A stretch of 64,000 nt of DNA from contig NC_092672.1 of assembly GCF_964355755.1 (NCBI RefSeq), forward strand, positions 38,126,501 to 38,190,500. Reading direction: 5' to 3'. Position numbers and translations under genes: made by a program. Below, piece by piece: positions 51,901-56,518 of this stretch. The DNA comes from Antedon mediterranea. Taxonomy: Eukaryota > Echinodermata > Crinoidea > Comatulida > Antedonidae. Below the pieces are notes generated by a model. It saw nothing but the letters and a program-made list of their open reading frames with translations. It was not told the origin of the DNA and searched no databases. How positions within the stretch are numbered: the stretch's first letter is position 1; each line of letters begins with the position of its first letter.

Positions 51901-53602
51901 GTCTTGTACTAAGCTGGGAAGTAAACGCCACATTGCAGGAATCACTTGTCTGGATCATGGTGCAGTATCAATTTCCAAATGAAACGACAGAATGGCAGAA
52001 TGGTACTGTGCTACCTGCTAACGCCACAAGTTACACAATTGCACAACTTGAGTCTGGTGTATTGTATGAACTAAGAGTGTTGGTCTTAATAGACACTTCA
52101 AACTCTGGGTCTAGAAGAAGAAAACGAGCAATCGAAAGTGGATTCGGAGAAAGTTTCGTTGTTACGTATGCTACGTGTCCTACGAATTTCCAGGGACAGA
52201 ATTGTGAAACAGGTTCGTTAGATCAATTTCTGTTTGTTTGATATTTTTCTTTTGTAAACTGAATGTTAGAAAATAGGACCAGGAACAATGCCACCACATT
52301 TACATTGCGTATTAAAATGAAGTAACTATGCGCGCATGCGTAAGTCATAGGTTGTTGCTAATCGACGCCATGACATACACGTTTGGAGGTTGTCATGTTT
52401 GTTTTATTTTATTGTATTCTTTTTATATAGATATAACAATCACAATACCACCAACAGATCCAAGTGGTAAGTTTAAATTATTATTTTAATGAATGTCAAA
52501 TAATTTCTTATAGTATAGTATAGTAGTTTATTCTTTCCTGGTAAAAAATATCTAAAATAAAAATATCAATCAATACATGAACATTATAATACATTAAAAC
52601 TCTCTACATTTTATTTGACTATAGAAACTACAGCTGTACCAATAGAAGATGGCAGTAAGTATATATGGATTCGTCTTTATTTTGAATTAGATAGTTTCGT
52701 TCAAATGGAATGCCAAACTTATACAATGTATATTTAAGTTATATTAGTGAAGGACTTTAATTAATCATTCCCATAATGCAATGAAAGTATATACATTTCT
52801 AAATAAAACTTTTACATTGAATGGCACTTTATGTATTAGGCGTACCTTGTATGGAATATAAACATGTTGAAGTATTACCAGTCATCACCTTTTTGTTTAT
52901 TTCAGTTGATCAACTGGTAGTTATCATCATTGTATGCGTCTCGCTGGTTTTCTTATTTATTTTGCTGCTTTTAATCACATTGTTTGTCTACAGATCACAC
53001 TTAAGGTACAGTATTATTTAGTACTATTAGTTTAATATAACAAAATCAAAATTTTGACTCAGAAATGTAATGATCATACGTATTAGAACTGTAATGTTTG
53101 GTTCCCACTTGGACGCAATGCAACGTAAGCAACGCATCTAAGTTGACCAATCACGACGCGATGTATTATCCAAATTGTCGCTTGTGATTGGTCAACTCAC
53201 TTACGTTGCGCCTACGTCATTGCGTTGCGTCCAAGTGGGAACTGAGCTAACGTGCGCCTTAAAACATTACGTATTTTTAAGACTATATTAATTTTAAATT
53301 TTGTTTGTATTAATAGACGCAGAAATCTCATCCGTAAAGGCCCAGATCCAAACTTTTACTCGACACGCATTTCGCGTTCCAGTTCGTTAACATTTTCCTC
53401 GTCCGATTCTGAATCAACTTATGCCAATGAAGCCATCATGGTCTTTGATAATGATGGAGTGAATTACTACGAAGATATACGAATGGAAAACTTTTACGAT
53501 AACGTCAGAGGCAAAGAAAAATTGCCACCACCACGTATGAAGCATGCAGACTACGAAAATCCGAGGATAGAACGCTATAACGCAGCCTACAAAGAGGGTT
53601 AA
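3..53602 (+). CDS. Giant FCGBP/zonadhesin-like vWD-repeat transmembrane mucin, 3' part (102 exons)
   Basis: Seen: 102 exons with GT donors and AG acceptors join without a stop from 3 to a TAA at 53600-53602, giving 23,937 nt. The 5' part lies before the window, which opens two bases before an exon. Order of parts: partial C8-TIL-E, 14 near-identical vWD-C8-TIL-E modules, two diverged modules, acidic Thr/Ser exon, linker, orphan TIL-E, one module, TTQKD repeat plus FN3-like, FN3-like with RRRKR, mini-exons, one membrane span, tyrosine-rich tail. Known: vWD-C8-TIL strings occur in FCGBP, zonadhesin, VWF and gel-forming mucins, and GDPH sites in vWD domains of FCGBP and MUC2 self-cleave between Asp and Pro. 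Inferred: a secretory-pathway surface protein forming disulfide-linked mucus or coat material. FN3 domains and a membrane anchor make it unlike plain FCGBP. Exact orthology is unresolved, and extra exons may hide in the long introns at 32977-38472 and 38673-40462. Confidence 0.88.
1052..2656 (+). CDS. vWD-C8-TIL-E module 1 of the array
   Basis: Exons 1052-1377, 1475-1633 (vWD), 1725-2058 (C8), 2157-2356 (TIL), 2479-2656 (E). I use this copy as reference for residue numbers: vWD 1-162 with GDPH at 9-12 and CGLCG at 140-144, C8 163-273, TIL 274-340, E 341-399. Two N-glycosylation sequons sit in the vWD part (NHT and NTT). The E exon has a VWC/TILa-like half followed by an EGF-like half ending in CYCRDGW. 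Two-fold cysteine spacing and a lack of long unpaired segments fit a disulfide-rich extracellular fold. Confidence 0.93.
2773..4378 (+). CDS. vWD-C8-TIL-E module 2 of the array
   Basis: Exons 2773-3098, 3196-3354, 3447-3780, 3879-4078, 4201-4378. Two protein differences from module 1: Pro291Ser in the TIL domain (ACSLTC) and Asp358Asn in the E domain (VNGR). The intron entering the vWD exon has a run of six A, not the seven seen before the partial copy's neighbour. Confidence 0.92.
4495..6100 (+). CDS. vWD-C8-TIL-E module 3 of the array
   Basis: Exons 4495-4820, 4918-5076, 5169-5502, 5601-5800, 5923-6100. The protein matches module 1. The intron between the second vWD exon and C8 carries the ctttgtc variant, shared with modules 5 and 7, a marker of the two-unit sub-repeat. 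Confidence 0.92.
6218..7823 (+). CDS. vWD-C8-TIL-E module 4 of the array
   Basis: Exons 6218-6543, 6641-6799, 6892-7225, 7324-7523, 7646-7823. Asn at module residue 358, as in modules 2 and 6. The intron before its vWD exon has seven A, which accounts for the one-base longer period here. Confidence 0.92.
7940..9545 (+). CDS. vWD-C8-TIL-E module 5 of the array
   Basis: Exons 7940-8265, 8363-8521, 8614-8947, 9046-9245, 9368-9545. Asp at residue 358, and the ctttgtc intron marker before C8. It resembles module 3 more closely than its immediate neighbours at the intron markers. Confidence 0.92.
9663..11268 (+). CDS. vWD-C8-TIL-E module 6 of the array
   Basis: Exons 9663-9988, 10086-10244, 10337-10670, 10769-10968, 11091-11268. 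Third and last copy with Asn358. Seven A in the intron before the vWD exon and cttcgtc before C8, the same combination as module 4. Confidence 0.92.
11385..12990 (+). CDS. vWD-C8-TIL-E module 7 of the array
   Basis: Exons 11385-11710, 11808-11966, 12059-12392, 12491-12690, 12813-12990. Six A before the vWD exon and the ctttgtc marker, the last copy with that marker. It closes the alternating part of the array. Confidence 0.92.
13108..14712 (+). CDS. vWD-C8-TIL-E module 8 of the array
   Basis: Exons 13108-13433, 13531-13689, 13781-14114, 14213-14412, 14535-14712. From here the intron before C8 loses one T (atatttgttg), giving an even 1722-bp spacing. The TIL-to-E intron has a private change (tatattttac near 14511, elsewhere tatattgtac). 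Confidence 0.92.
14830..16434 (+). CDS. vWD-C8-TIL-E module 9 of the array
   Basis: Exons 14830-15155, 15253-15411, 15503-15836, 15935-16134, 16257-16434. I see no amino-acid difference from module 1. It belongs to a run (modules 8-11) with identical intron length markers, the most homogeneous block. Confidence 0.92.
16552..18156 (+). CDS. vWD-C8-TIL-E module 10 of the array
   Basis: Exons 16552-16877, 16975-17133, 17225-17558, 17657-17856, 17979-18156. One private synonymous change in the vWD exon (GAG to GAA, in ggtgaagttcgc near 16795), showing that the copies were read separately and not simply duplicated text. Confidence 0.92.
18274..19878 (+). CDS. vWD-C8-TIL-E module 11 of the array
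   Basis: Exons 18274-18599, 18697-18855, 18947-19280, 19379-19578, 19701-19878. The protein matches module 1. It is the last copy with seven A before the vWD exon. Confidence 0.92.
19995..21600 (+). CDS. vWD-C8-TIL-E module 12 of the array
   Basis: Exons 19995-20320, 20418-20576, 20669-21002, 21101-21300, 21423-21600. One private replacement at the C8 start, Glu176Asp (codon GAT near 20708). It reverts to six A and to the four-T form of the intron before C8, like module 2. Confidence 0.92.
21717..23321 (+). CDS. vWD-C8-TIL-E module 13 of the array
   Basis: Exons 21717-22042, 22140-22298, 22390-22723, 22822-23021, 23144-23321. A synonymous TAC to TAT change in the vWD exon (HYANHT, near 21925) is shared only with module 14, so these two copies are sister copies at the array edge. 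Confidence 0.92.
23438..25042 (+). CDS. vWD-C8-TIL-E module 14, last array copy
   Basis: Exons 23438-23763, 23861-24019, 24111-24444, 24543-24742, 24865-25042. It shares the TAT marker with module 13. The intron before it has a private T in the A run (cttaaaaag, near 23349). Its E exon has Gly392Asp (codon GAT near 25018), the only copy so changed. The following intron keeps only its first bases (gtaagttataatat) in common with the other units. Confidence 0.92.
25192..27493 (+). CDS. Diverged vWD-C8-TIL-E module 15
   Basis: Exons 25192-25511 and 25799-25957 (vWD, FCTIWGDPHY and CGLCGNYND), 26280-26607 (C8, FGNSWVVDSTVCDD), 26743-26939 (TIL, ECPDDRVYNPC), 27319-27493 (E/EGF-like). Exon phases equal those of the array, and vWD first half and C8 are single exons as in the array, so this is the closest relative outside it. 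Sequence and introns are clearly diverged and introns are longer (about 135-380 bp), so it escaped the homogenisation. GDPH is retained. Confidence 0.9.
27823..31416 (+). CDS. Diverged vWD-C8-TIL-E module 16 with two extra introns
   Basis: Exons 27823-28034, 28378-28482 and 28823-28978 (vWD, VWGDPHYRTYD and CGLCGNFDGN), 29082-29220 and 30113-30292 (C8), 30681-30886 (TIL), 31233-31416 (E). The vWD first half and the C8 are each split in two, unlike the array. The C8 split is phase 1, the vWD split phase 0. Introns carry two foldback MITEs and a LINE 3' fragment between the C8 halves plus further foldbacks. In the C8 the CVYDACATLP core is plain. Confidence 0.88.
28583..28740 (+). mobile_element. 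Foldback MITE-like element, family B, copy 1
   Basis: The ends are inverted: agctcagtctacactatcaa on the left and gtttgatagtgtaagagtct on the right. The inside is also palindromic (gtgatgtgccca, atatcactaccatat). It is intronic, non-coding, about 158 bp. Confidence 0.75.
29310..29844 (+). mobile_element. 3' fragment of a non-LTR retrotransposon (LINE) with the reverse-transcriptase C-terminus
   Basis: At 29332-29439 a plus-strand frame reads SLSYRGAIIWNSLNVD, then SVKLFKTYLKNAL and TAA. This is the typical end of LINE ORF2 proteins (SYRGAKLWNSLP.., SVxxFKxxLKxxL). About 400 bp of 3' UTR follow and end in AATAAA, gtttat and a (TA) tail at about 29844. The element is 5'-truncated and dead. It sits in the intron splitting the C8 of module 16. 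Clade (CR1/L2-like) is inferred from the 3' end form. Confidence 0.72.
29843..29969 (+). mobile_element. Foldback MITE-like element, family B, copy 2
   Basis: It runs from tatcaaactttatgtgacaa to tttgatagtgtagacagagc, so it lacks the first bases of the left end. It abuts the (TA) tail of the LINE fragment, suggesting insertion at or near its end. Confidence 0.75.
30383..30450 (+). mobile_element. tRNA-like SINE head fragment
   Basis: Box A-like tagcttgatggtta at about 30387 and box B-like ggttcaatcctg at 30431 are spaced as in a tRNA promoter. The would-be acceptor stem halves do not pair, so this is a SINE head relic and not a tRNA gene. Confidence 0.5.
30985..31129 (+). mobile_element. Foldback MITE-like element, family B, copy 3
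   Basis: The left end is degenerate (tagctttttgtgacaa). The right end is intact (aaagtttgatagtgtagaca, then gagctta). The centre repeats the catatatggacac/catatatgggcaca dyad. It lies in the TIL-E intron of module 16. Confidence 0.73.
32062..32976 (+). CDS. Acidic Thr/Ser-rich mucin-like exon
   Basis: A single 915-nt exon, phase 1 in (tgttttag acceptor at 32054-32061) and phase 1 out (TACG, then gtaagt at 32977). It encodes about 305 residues made of TTIDEST and SIITEVFTEYEPTT blocks, repeated at uneven spacings of 135-171 nt. Thr and Ser dominate, with many Asp and Glu, and Pro is scarce, unlike classical PTS mucin domains. Inferred: an O-glycosylated, acidic, extended stalk. The reading frame also stays open upstream to 31980, but the acceptor joins it in frame to the previous E exon. 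The alternative donor at 32956 (cag then gtagaa) is out of phase. Confidence 0.8.
32360..32900 (+). repeat. Intra-exon imperfect repeats of the Thr/Ser exon
   Basis: The block gataaatcgacaactatcg recurs at about 32423, 32594, 32729 and 32882, spaced by about 171, 135 and 153 nt, all multiples of nine. Length variation comes from added or lost ATCGATGAA-type 9-mers and 15-mers. Confidence 0.85.
33366..33510 (+). repeat. Dispersed repeat D, copy 1
   Basis: Starts near agacttgccccaagtc and ends caaaactccgtctggaac. It shares about 145 bp with copy 2, including tagtatacgtatgaaacg and tttttactaatattaagtc. Confidence 0.75.
33957..34118 (+). repeat. Dispersed repeat D, copy 2
   Basis: It runs from ttagacttgccccaaatc to gtcaaaactctggaac and differs from copy 1 by substitutions and short indels. 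A weaker third trace (taagtatacgtatgacgtac, then accaatattaagccc) lies at about 60555-60617. Confidence 0.72.
34587..34646 (+). CDS. Small Thr/Pro-rich linker exon
   Basis: A 60-nt exon, phase 1 in and out, with a good acceptor (ctctcaaatttaacag) and donor (gtaggc). It encodes a Thr/Pro stretch (VVTTKKPTTLAPTSG) that continues the mucin-like region. It was chosen by phase, composition and splice signals and not by homology, so it is less certain than the domain exons. Confidence 0.6.
35509..35610 (+). repeat. 52-bp tandem duplication
   Basis: Two copies starting tgattacatcaact at 35509 and 35561 differ at one site seen (ctgctt against ctactt). Intronic and recent. Confidence 0.9.
38473..40643 (+). 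CDS. Orphan TIL and E exons (D'-like pair)
   Basis: Exons 38473-38672 (TIL, begins EPECPSNSTYNTCGC, 200 nt as in the array) and 40463-40643 (E/EGF-like, ends CVCDPGYEGDGVDC, 181 nt). Phases are as in complete modules. No vWD or C8 exon was found before them, so the pair stands alone, comparable with the TIL'-E' D' region of VWF. Either the vWD and C8 exons were lost or they lie unrecognised in the 3.8-kb intron at 34647-38472. The exit phase joins T to TT of the next vWD exon. Confidence 0.85.
39029..39120 (-). mobile_element. Probable LINE 3' end, minus strand
   Basis: Read on the minus strand it ends in aataaagatttgatttgatt, that is AATAAA and a short tandem tail, the usual 3' terminus of several LINE clades. 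The 5' extent is unclear and no coding remnant was seen. Similar minus-strand tails are at about 27640-27700, 52508-52545 and 54140-54175. Confidence 0.45.
39361..39469 (+). mobile_element. Foldback MITE-like element, family A, copy 1
   Basis: The left end aagcttggttcccactagga and the right end cgttgcgtcctagtgtgaac are inverted. An internal dyad attggtcaatcaacagcgat is present. It is intronic and about 109 bp. Confidence 0.72.
40740..40793 (+). repeat. 13-bp tandem repeat, four copies
   Basis: Unit gcataattatata repeated four times, directly before foldback copy A2. Confidence 0.88.
40798..40923 (+). mobile_element. Foldback MITE-like element, family A, copy 2
   Basis: It runs from aagcctggtttccactagga to ttgcgtctgtgtgaaccaaa. 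It is more diverged than copy 1 and directly follows a 13-bp tandem repeat. It lies in the intron before the vWD exon of module 17. Confidence 0.68.
41438..50542 (+). CDS. Diverged vWD-C8-TIL-E module 17, split by the minisatellite intron
   Basis: Exons 41438-41661, 42863-42967 and 43369-43524 (vWD, SCTVWGDPHYLTPD and RGLCGNVDNN), 44102-44243 and 44596-44763 (C8), 49966-50174 (TIL), 50404-50542 (E, 139 nt, shorter than usual). The vWD and C8 splits match module 16 exactly in phase and nearly in length. The first Cys of the usual CGLCG is Arg-preceded here (VRGLCG), so this copy lacks the CxxC pair. The TIL is joined over a 5.2-kb intron filled by 62-bp repeats. The last donor is GTTCGT, weak but in phase. 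Confidence 0.86.
41697..41840 (+). mobile_element. Foldback MITE-like element, family A, copy 3
   Basis: The left end is ttaagcttgcttcccaacgc and the right end is agagggaaccaaact. The internal attggtcaac and gcgttacgc blocks are conserved. It lies in the intron splitting the vWD of module 17. Confidence 0.68.
43676..43798 (+). repeat. 41-bp tandem triplication
   Basis: Three exact copies of a 41-bp unit starting ttccacatcacaggcctg and ending gagtgccatctttc. It is more GC-rich than the surrounding intron. The frames it keeps open (43601-43847) reflect the repeat and not a gene. Confidence 0.93.
44894..44995 (+). mobile_element. Foldback MITE-like element, family B, copy 4 (short)
   Basis: It begins agctctatatacaatatcaa and ends gtttgatactgtagacagag. 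The central dyad is largely deleted, leaving about 100 bp. It ends about 50 bp before the 62-bp minisatellite begins. Confidence 0.7.
45049..49604 (+). repeat. 62-bp minisatellite, 73 full copies plus a 30-bp partial
   Basis: The monomer begins ttaacctacgcgatagtaca and is 62 bp long. The first starts at 45049 and the final partial at 49575, a distance of exactly 73 x 62. Copies differ by a few recurring point changes (actcttaacc or actattaacc, ttatattctc or ttatcttctc, cgtgtcac or cgggtcac, caatgattg or caataattg), each clustered in blocks. It lies in the intron between the C8 second half and the TIL exon of module 17. Multiples of 62 shift frame and every frame hits stops, so it is non-coding. 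Confidence 0.97.
50737..51525 (+). CDS. TTQKD hexapeptide-repeat exon fused to an FN3-like domain
   Basis: A 789-nt exon, phase 1 in and out. About 65 nt of Thr-rich leader are followed by twenty imperfect hexapeptides of the TTQKDx type (18-nt units, partly in 54-nt triplets) to about 51200, then about 100 residues resembling a fibronectin type III fold (IPSFSYTYDVSQL, ITVVWTT, YRLATEE, SYIIQLIF), ending in a short Cys pair (CEVGFQGATECE). The repeat is Thr- and Gln-rich with alternating Lys and Asp, so a likely O-glycosylated spacer. FN3 assignment rests on beta-strand pattern and is moderate. Confidence 0.78.
50839..51200 (+). repeat. Coding minisatellite of 18-nt units (TTQKDx)
   Basis: Twenty units of 18 nt (acaacacagaaagacgcc type), with a 54-nt three-unit period in the first half (TTQKDA, TTQKDD, TTQGDV) and more uniform TTQKDV units in the second half. 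It lies inside the exon 50737-51525, so unit-number change alters protein length without frameshift. Confidence 0.92.
51847..52212 (+). CDS. Second FN3-like exon with a furin-type RRRKR site
   Basis: A 366-nt exon, phase 1 in and out. FN3-like pattern: VILQDASSDSLVLSWEV, WIMVQYQFPN, YTIAQLESGVLYELRVLVL. Four N-glycosylation sequons are seen (NAT, NET, NGT, NAT). Between the last strands lies SRRRKRAIESG, with the basic run at 52113-52127, matching the furin R-X-K/R-R rule. It ends in CPTNFQGQNCETG, a Cys pair like that of the preceding exon. Cleavage is inferred; it would separate the large ectodomain from the membrane stub unless the FN3 strands hold them together. Confidence 0.8.
52431..52654 (+). 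CDS. Two mini-exons of the juxtamembrane linker
   Basis: Exons 52431-52466 (36 nt, DITITIPPTDPSG) and 52625-52654 (30 nt, ETTAVPIEDG). Both enter and leave in phase 1, with tatag acceptors and gtaagt donors. Their Thr/Pro content suits a short stalk before the membrane. They are supported by phase and splice signals only; they are symmetrical and could be skipped without a frameshift. Confidence 0.65.
52906..53005 (+). CDS. Transmembrane exon
   Basis: A 100-nt exon entered in phase 1 (tttatttcag acceptor) and left in phase 2 (TTAAG, then gtacag). It encodes DQLVV, then a run of about 24 hydrophobic residues (IIIVCVSLVFLFILLLLIT) and the basic stop-transfer VYRSHLR. This makes the protein type I membrane-anchored with the vWD modules outside. 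Confidence 0.88.
53097..53248 (+). mobile_element. Foldback MITE-like element, family A, copy 4 (best preserved)
   Basis: The left arm is tttggttcccacttggacgc, the right arm gcgttgcgtccaagtgggaa, with long internal complementarity (aagttgaccaatcac with gtgattggtcaactc). It is about 150 bp, between the transmembrane and tail exons. The near-perfect hairpin suggests a young copy. Confidence 0.8.
53317..53602 (+). CDS. Cytoplasmic tail exon and stop
   Basis: The last coding exon, entered in phase 2 after taatag, ends with TAA. It encodes about 95 residues: a basic start (RRNLIRKGPDPNFYS), a Ser-rich stretch (RSSSLTFSSSDSES), then acidic and tyrosine-rich sequence with YEDI, YDNV, YENP and a C-terminal RYNAAYKEG. 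Tyrosines followed at +3 by a hydrophobic residue can act as endocytic YxxPhi or SH2-binding motifs; which applies is not shown by the sequence. Confidence 0.87.
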
Positions 53603-55517
53603 TAAGGGTGAACTACTAGGCCTAGGAAATTTAATGTAATATTGTTAGTTTCTTCCTTTAAAAAAATGTAAAATATAGATATTGCTTATCGTTTGTTTAT
53701 ACTCTTTACCGTTTTTCCTCTTAATTTATTCCTGAATACACGTTTTAAAAATTGTATTATTTGGTAATGTAATTTTTCTTAGAAGAAGTAATTGATTTTT
53801 GTGTTAATTACTCATCATTATGTTAATAAATATATAGTCTGATATAGTATAAATACTTGTGTAAAGATAAAGACGCTATGCCATGCTTTCGTACACCTAT
53901 TTAGAGGGCGTGCTACTATCGAGCAACTATCGAATAGTAGTAGATCACACGACTCTACTGCGAACAGCGGATCGAAGAGGGTGCCGTGACCCTCGAGGTA
54001 GCAAGTAAACGGACAACAAAGTATAGCTTTTAGTATGGATAATATCAACCTGATAATAATATATTTTTTTTAAACCAAAATATGAAAACCAAAATATGAT
54101 AACCAAAGATGATTTACTATTTTATATCAGTTTGTTTATATACTGAATACTGAATACTGAAATGCTTTATTTGTCCATCATCATCATAAAATAACAACAG
54201 AAATTCTTCTTGAAGATTGACAATTATTAGTAAAATAATAAATAGATATACAATAAAATATATTATGTACACACACATAATTGCACAAAAAAAATATAAG
54301 TTATGAAACACGGTGTAAAAATGACAAGGTATTAAAATTGAATAGGATTCAGGAGATTAAAATAGTTTAAAACAGCTTTAAAAGGATTAAAAACAGCTTT
54401 AAAAGGATTCAAACCATTAGAATGTTCCTAAAACCTTACAATTTATAAATTGCTAAAATTCAAATAGGCTAAAAATGTTAAAAACGTTTAAAAATATTAA
54501 AAATATAAAAACATTTATGGTGAATGTTCACATTTTAAAATTTTAACTTTAGAGGTAATCTTTCCAGCTGGAATAAATTATGCCAGTTGATACTGAGGGC
54601 TCTTACTAGAGAGAAGAAAGTTTGTAGAGAATGTCAACATTTTTGTAGGTAGATTCTAGATAGATCATAATTATAGTTCTACTGTTAAGGTGAAATAATT
54701 TATTTAAAATTTCACTTATATTACAAAAATAAAAGTTATTATATACTTCTTACCATTGCGTTTCATGTTGTCAAACGTATTAACATCTTAAATGCTTATA
54801 TTTCTTTCATTTGATGTCAAGCCCGTAGCCATGGGAGTGGCGTTCGAACGAAACCTCTTTTTCTAAAGTTACCTTTCAAACCATACGAGCAGCCGCGGAA
54901 GGGCTGGTAAATAGGCTGACATTTCCTGGCTTATTAATGAAAATTTTTCCGCCCGCCCCTTAAAAAAGCTCACCTTTAAAAAAAAACTGGCTATAAGGTT
55001 TATAGCGTGCGCGACGCATGGTGGGAAGGACGCGTACGTACGTGATTTGTTGTTTGTATGTTACGCGTCATAACGTTTCCTCCCAAACCCTTTCTAGCAT
55101 ACAATGTGCAAGCTATTTGCGATAACCTTATTGGCTTGATTGTGCTTTTTTAAAATTATGAATTGTACATGGTTGTATCTTCATACCGTATTGTACGTTT
55201 GTGGGGAATTTACATTAAACAGCGCCATCACTTTAAAATATTCTTCAAAAGAAAATGATATACACGAGTCTATTATTTTGTATAGCAGCAACTAAAGGCT
55301 TTTTTCAACAGGTTAACAGTTGAGTAATTATACCAACAGAGTCTGGTCTTGGCTGTGCGCGTAATCAACAGTGATGTACATTTCCATTGGTAGATATCAA
55401 AAGAAGAAGACCGGAAGTAGTTGTTGATTGGCTTAAGGATGATACGCACAACCTAAATAAAAAGACAGAATCGGATCTTTCCTCCTTTTCAAAAGTTTTT
55501 AGTTGCAATAAGAAGAA
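53603..55517. other. 3' UTR and intergenic region
   Basis: No coding exon is seen. The first 230 bp are the probable 3' UTR. Around 54140-54300 lies (TACTGAA)n followed by ctttatttgtcc, which in reverse reads as a LINE-type 3' end with AATAAA and a short tandem tail. At 54360-54410 a short gctttaaaaggatt duplication occurs. From about 55000 GC and CpG content rise (gcgtgcgcgacgc), a possible promoter-side zone for the next gene; no TATA box is recognisable. Confidence 0.5.
53825..53830 (+). terminator. Candidate polyadenylation signal of the giant gene
   Basis: AATAAA about 225 bp after the stop codon, in AT-rich 3' flank. No competing canonical signal lies nearer the stop. Cleavage site unknown. 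Confidence 0.55.
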
Positions 55518-56518
55518 ATGGATATTGACGAAGCTGGTGGATCTCGAATGCCAGATCAAAGGCTTCGTGATCGTGTCATCAAACGATATTCGGAGAAATT
55601 GTACCTTCTTGACAGTAATCAGAATAAAAAAGATGTTAACATTGAAAGTGTACCATCACAAACTAAAGAGGCAGAACCAGAGGAAAAGGATGAGCAAACT
55701 GCGTGTAGCGTCAACCATGGGGCTATCAAATGTAAATTTCTTTTCTTTTTTTTCTTCGGAGCAAGGGCTTCTATCGAACCGTATCTTGCTGTTTATTTTA
55801 AACAACTTGGGCTTACCCCATCGGATATCGGAATTTTATATTCAATACGACCGTTATTATCGTTGGTATTTTCACCAGTGTTTGGTTGGATGGCTGACCG
55901 TTACAACGCTAGTAGAATCATTATTTATCCGTCGTTGTTTTCATGGAGTATATTTGTGTTCGCAATGGCGTTTATACCACAGCCGGAGCACATACCATGT
56001 AATGCAGCACGGAACACATTTGAGCAACTTTATGGACAAAATGCTTTAAATTCATGCCTTCACGAAACTACAACTATAGATAGTTTCAGTACATATCCAC
56101 AAGGAAGTTATCACATCAATAGAGATTTAGAAAATAAGTCTATAGCCCACGGTCTAGCCATGCGGGATTTGAGTTCAATACAAAGTTACAATAACAATGA
56201 TAGTCTACATACACCTCATTCAAACTCTAGTATTTTCAACGAGACGATGTCAACTACATTAGCAAGCCGTCCAGAAGCTGAACCTTACTTGGAAGAACCT
56301 GAGTCAGTACTATGCACCTCAAGTACAACGTGGTTATATAGTTCTTTTGATTTAAAACGAATTTTTCTAATAGTCTTAACATTGAATGTGGTCGGTGAGA
56401 TTTTCCAGGCACCGGCTCCTGCTATCATGAACACCGCTATATTGAATACTTTAGGCGAGGAAAACCACCACCAGTTCGGGTACCAACGAGCATTTGGAAG
56501 CGCATCAGCAGCTTTTAT
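55518..56518 (+). CDS. MFSD6-like major facilitator protein, first coding exon
   Basis: The exon runs from ATG at 55518 to GCTTTTAT before gtaagt at 56519, 1001 nt, phase 2, 333 codons. Residues 1-68 are a charged cytoplasmic N-terminus. Then come membrane helices from about 73 (FLFFFFFGARASIEPYLAVY) and about 102 (SDIGILYSIRPLLSLVFSP), the MFS motif A at 123-133 (GWMADRYNASR) and a helix at 134-153. A luminal loop of about 120 residues with several N-glycosylation sequons follows, then a helix from about 275 (KRIFLIVLTLNVVGEIFQ), a Pro/Ala segment and GYQRAFGSASAAFM. The long loop between early helices and the EPYL and FGS motifs are typical of MFSD6. The substrate is unknown to me. Later exons are not in view; human MFSD6 is about 790 residues, so more than half is missing. 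The overlapping frame at 55387-56049 is a shadow. Confidence 0.83.

Noticed and set aside
55387-56049. 220-codon plus-strand frame overlapping the MFSD6-like exon
   Set aside because: It is a shadow frame; the overlapping 55518 frame has clear helices and MFS motif A.
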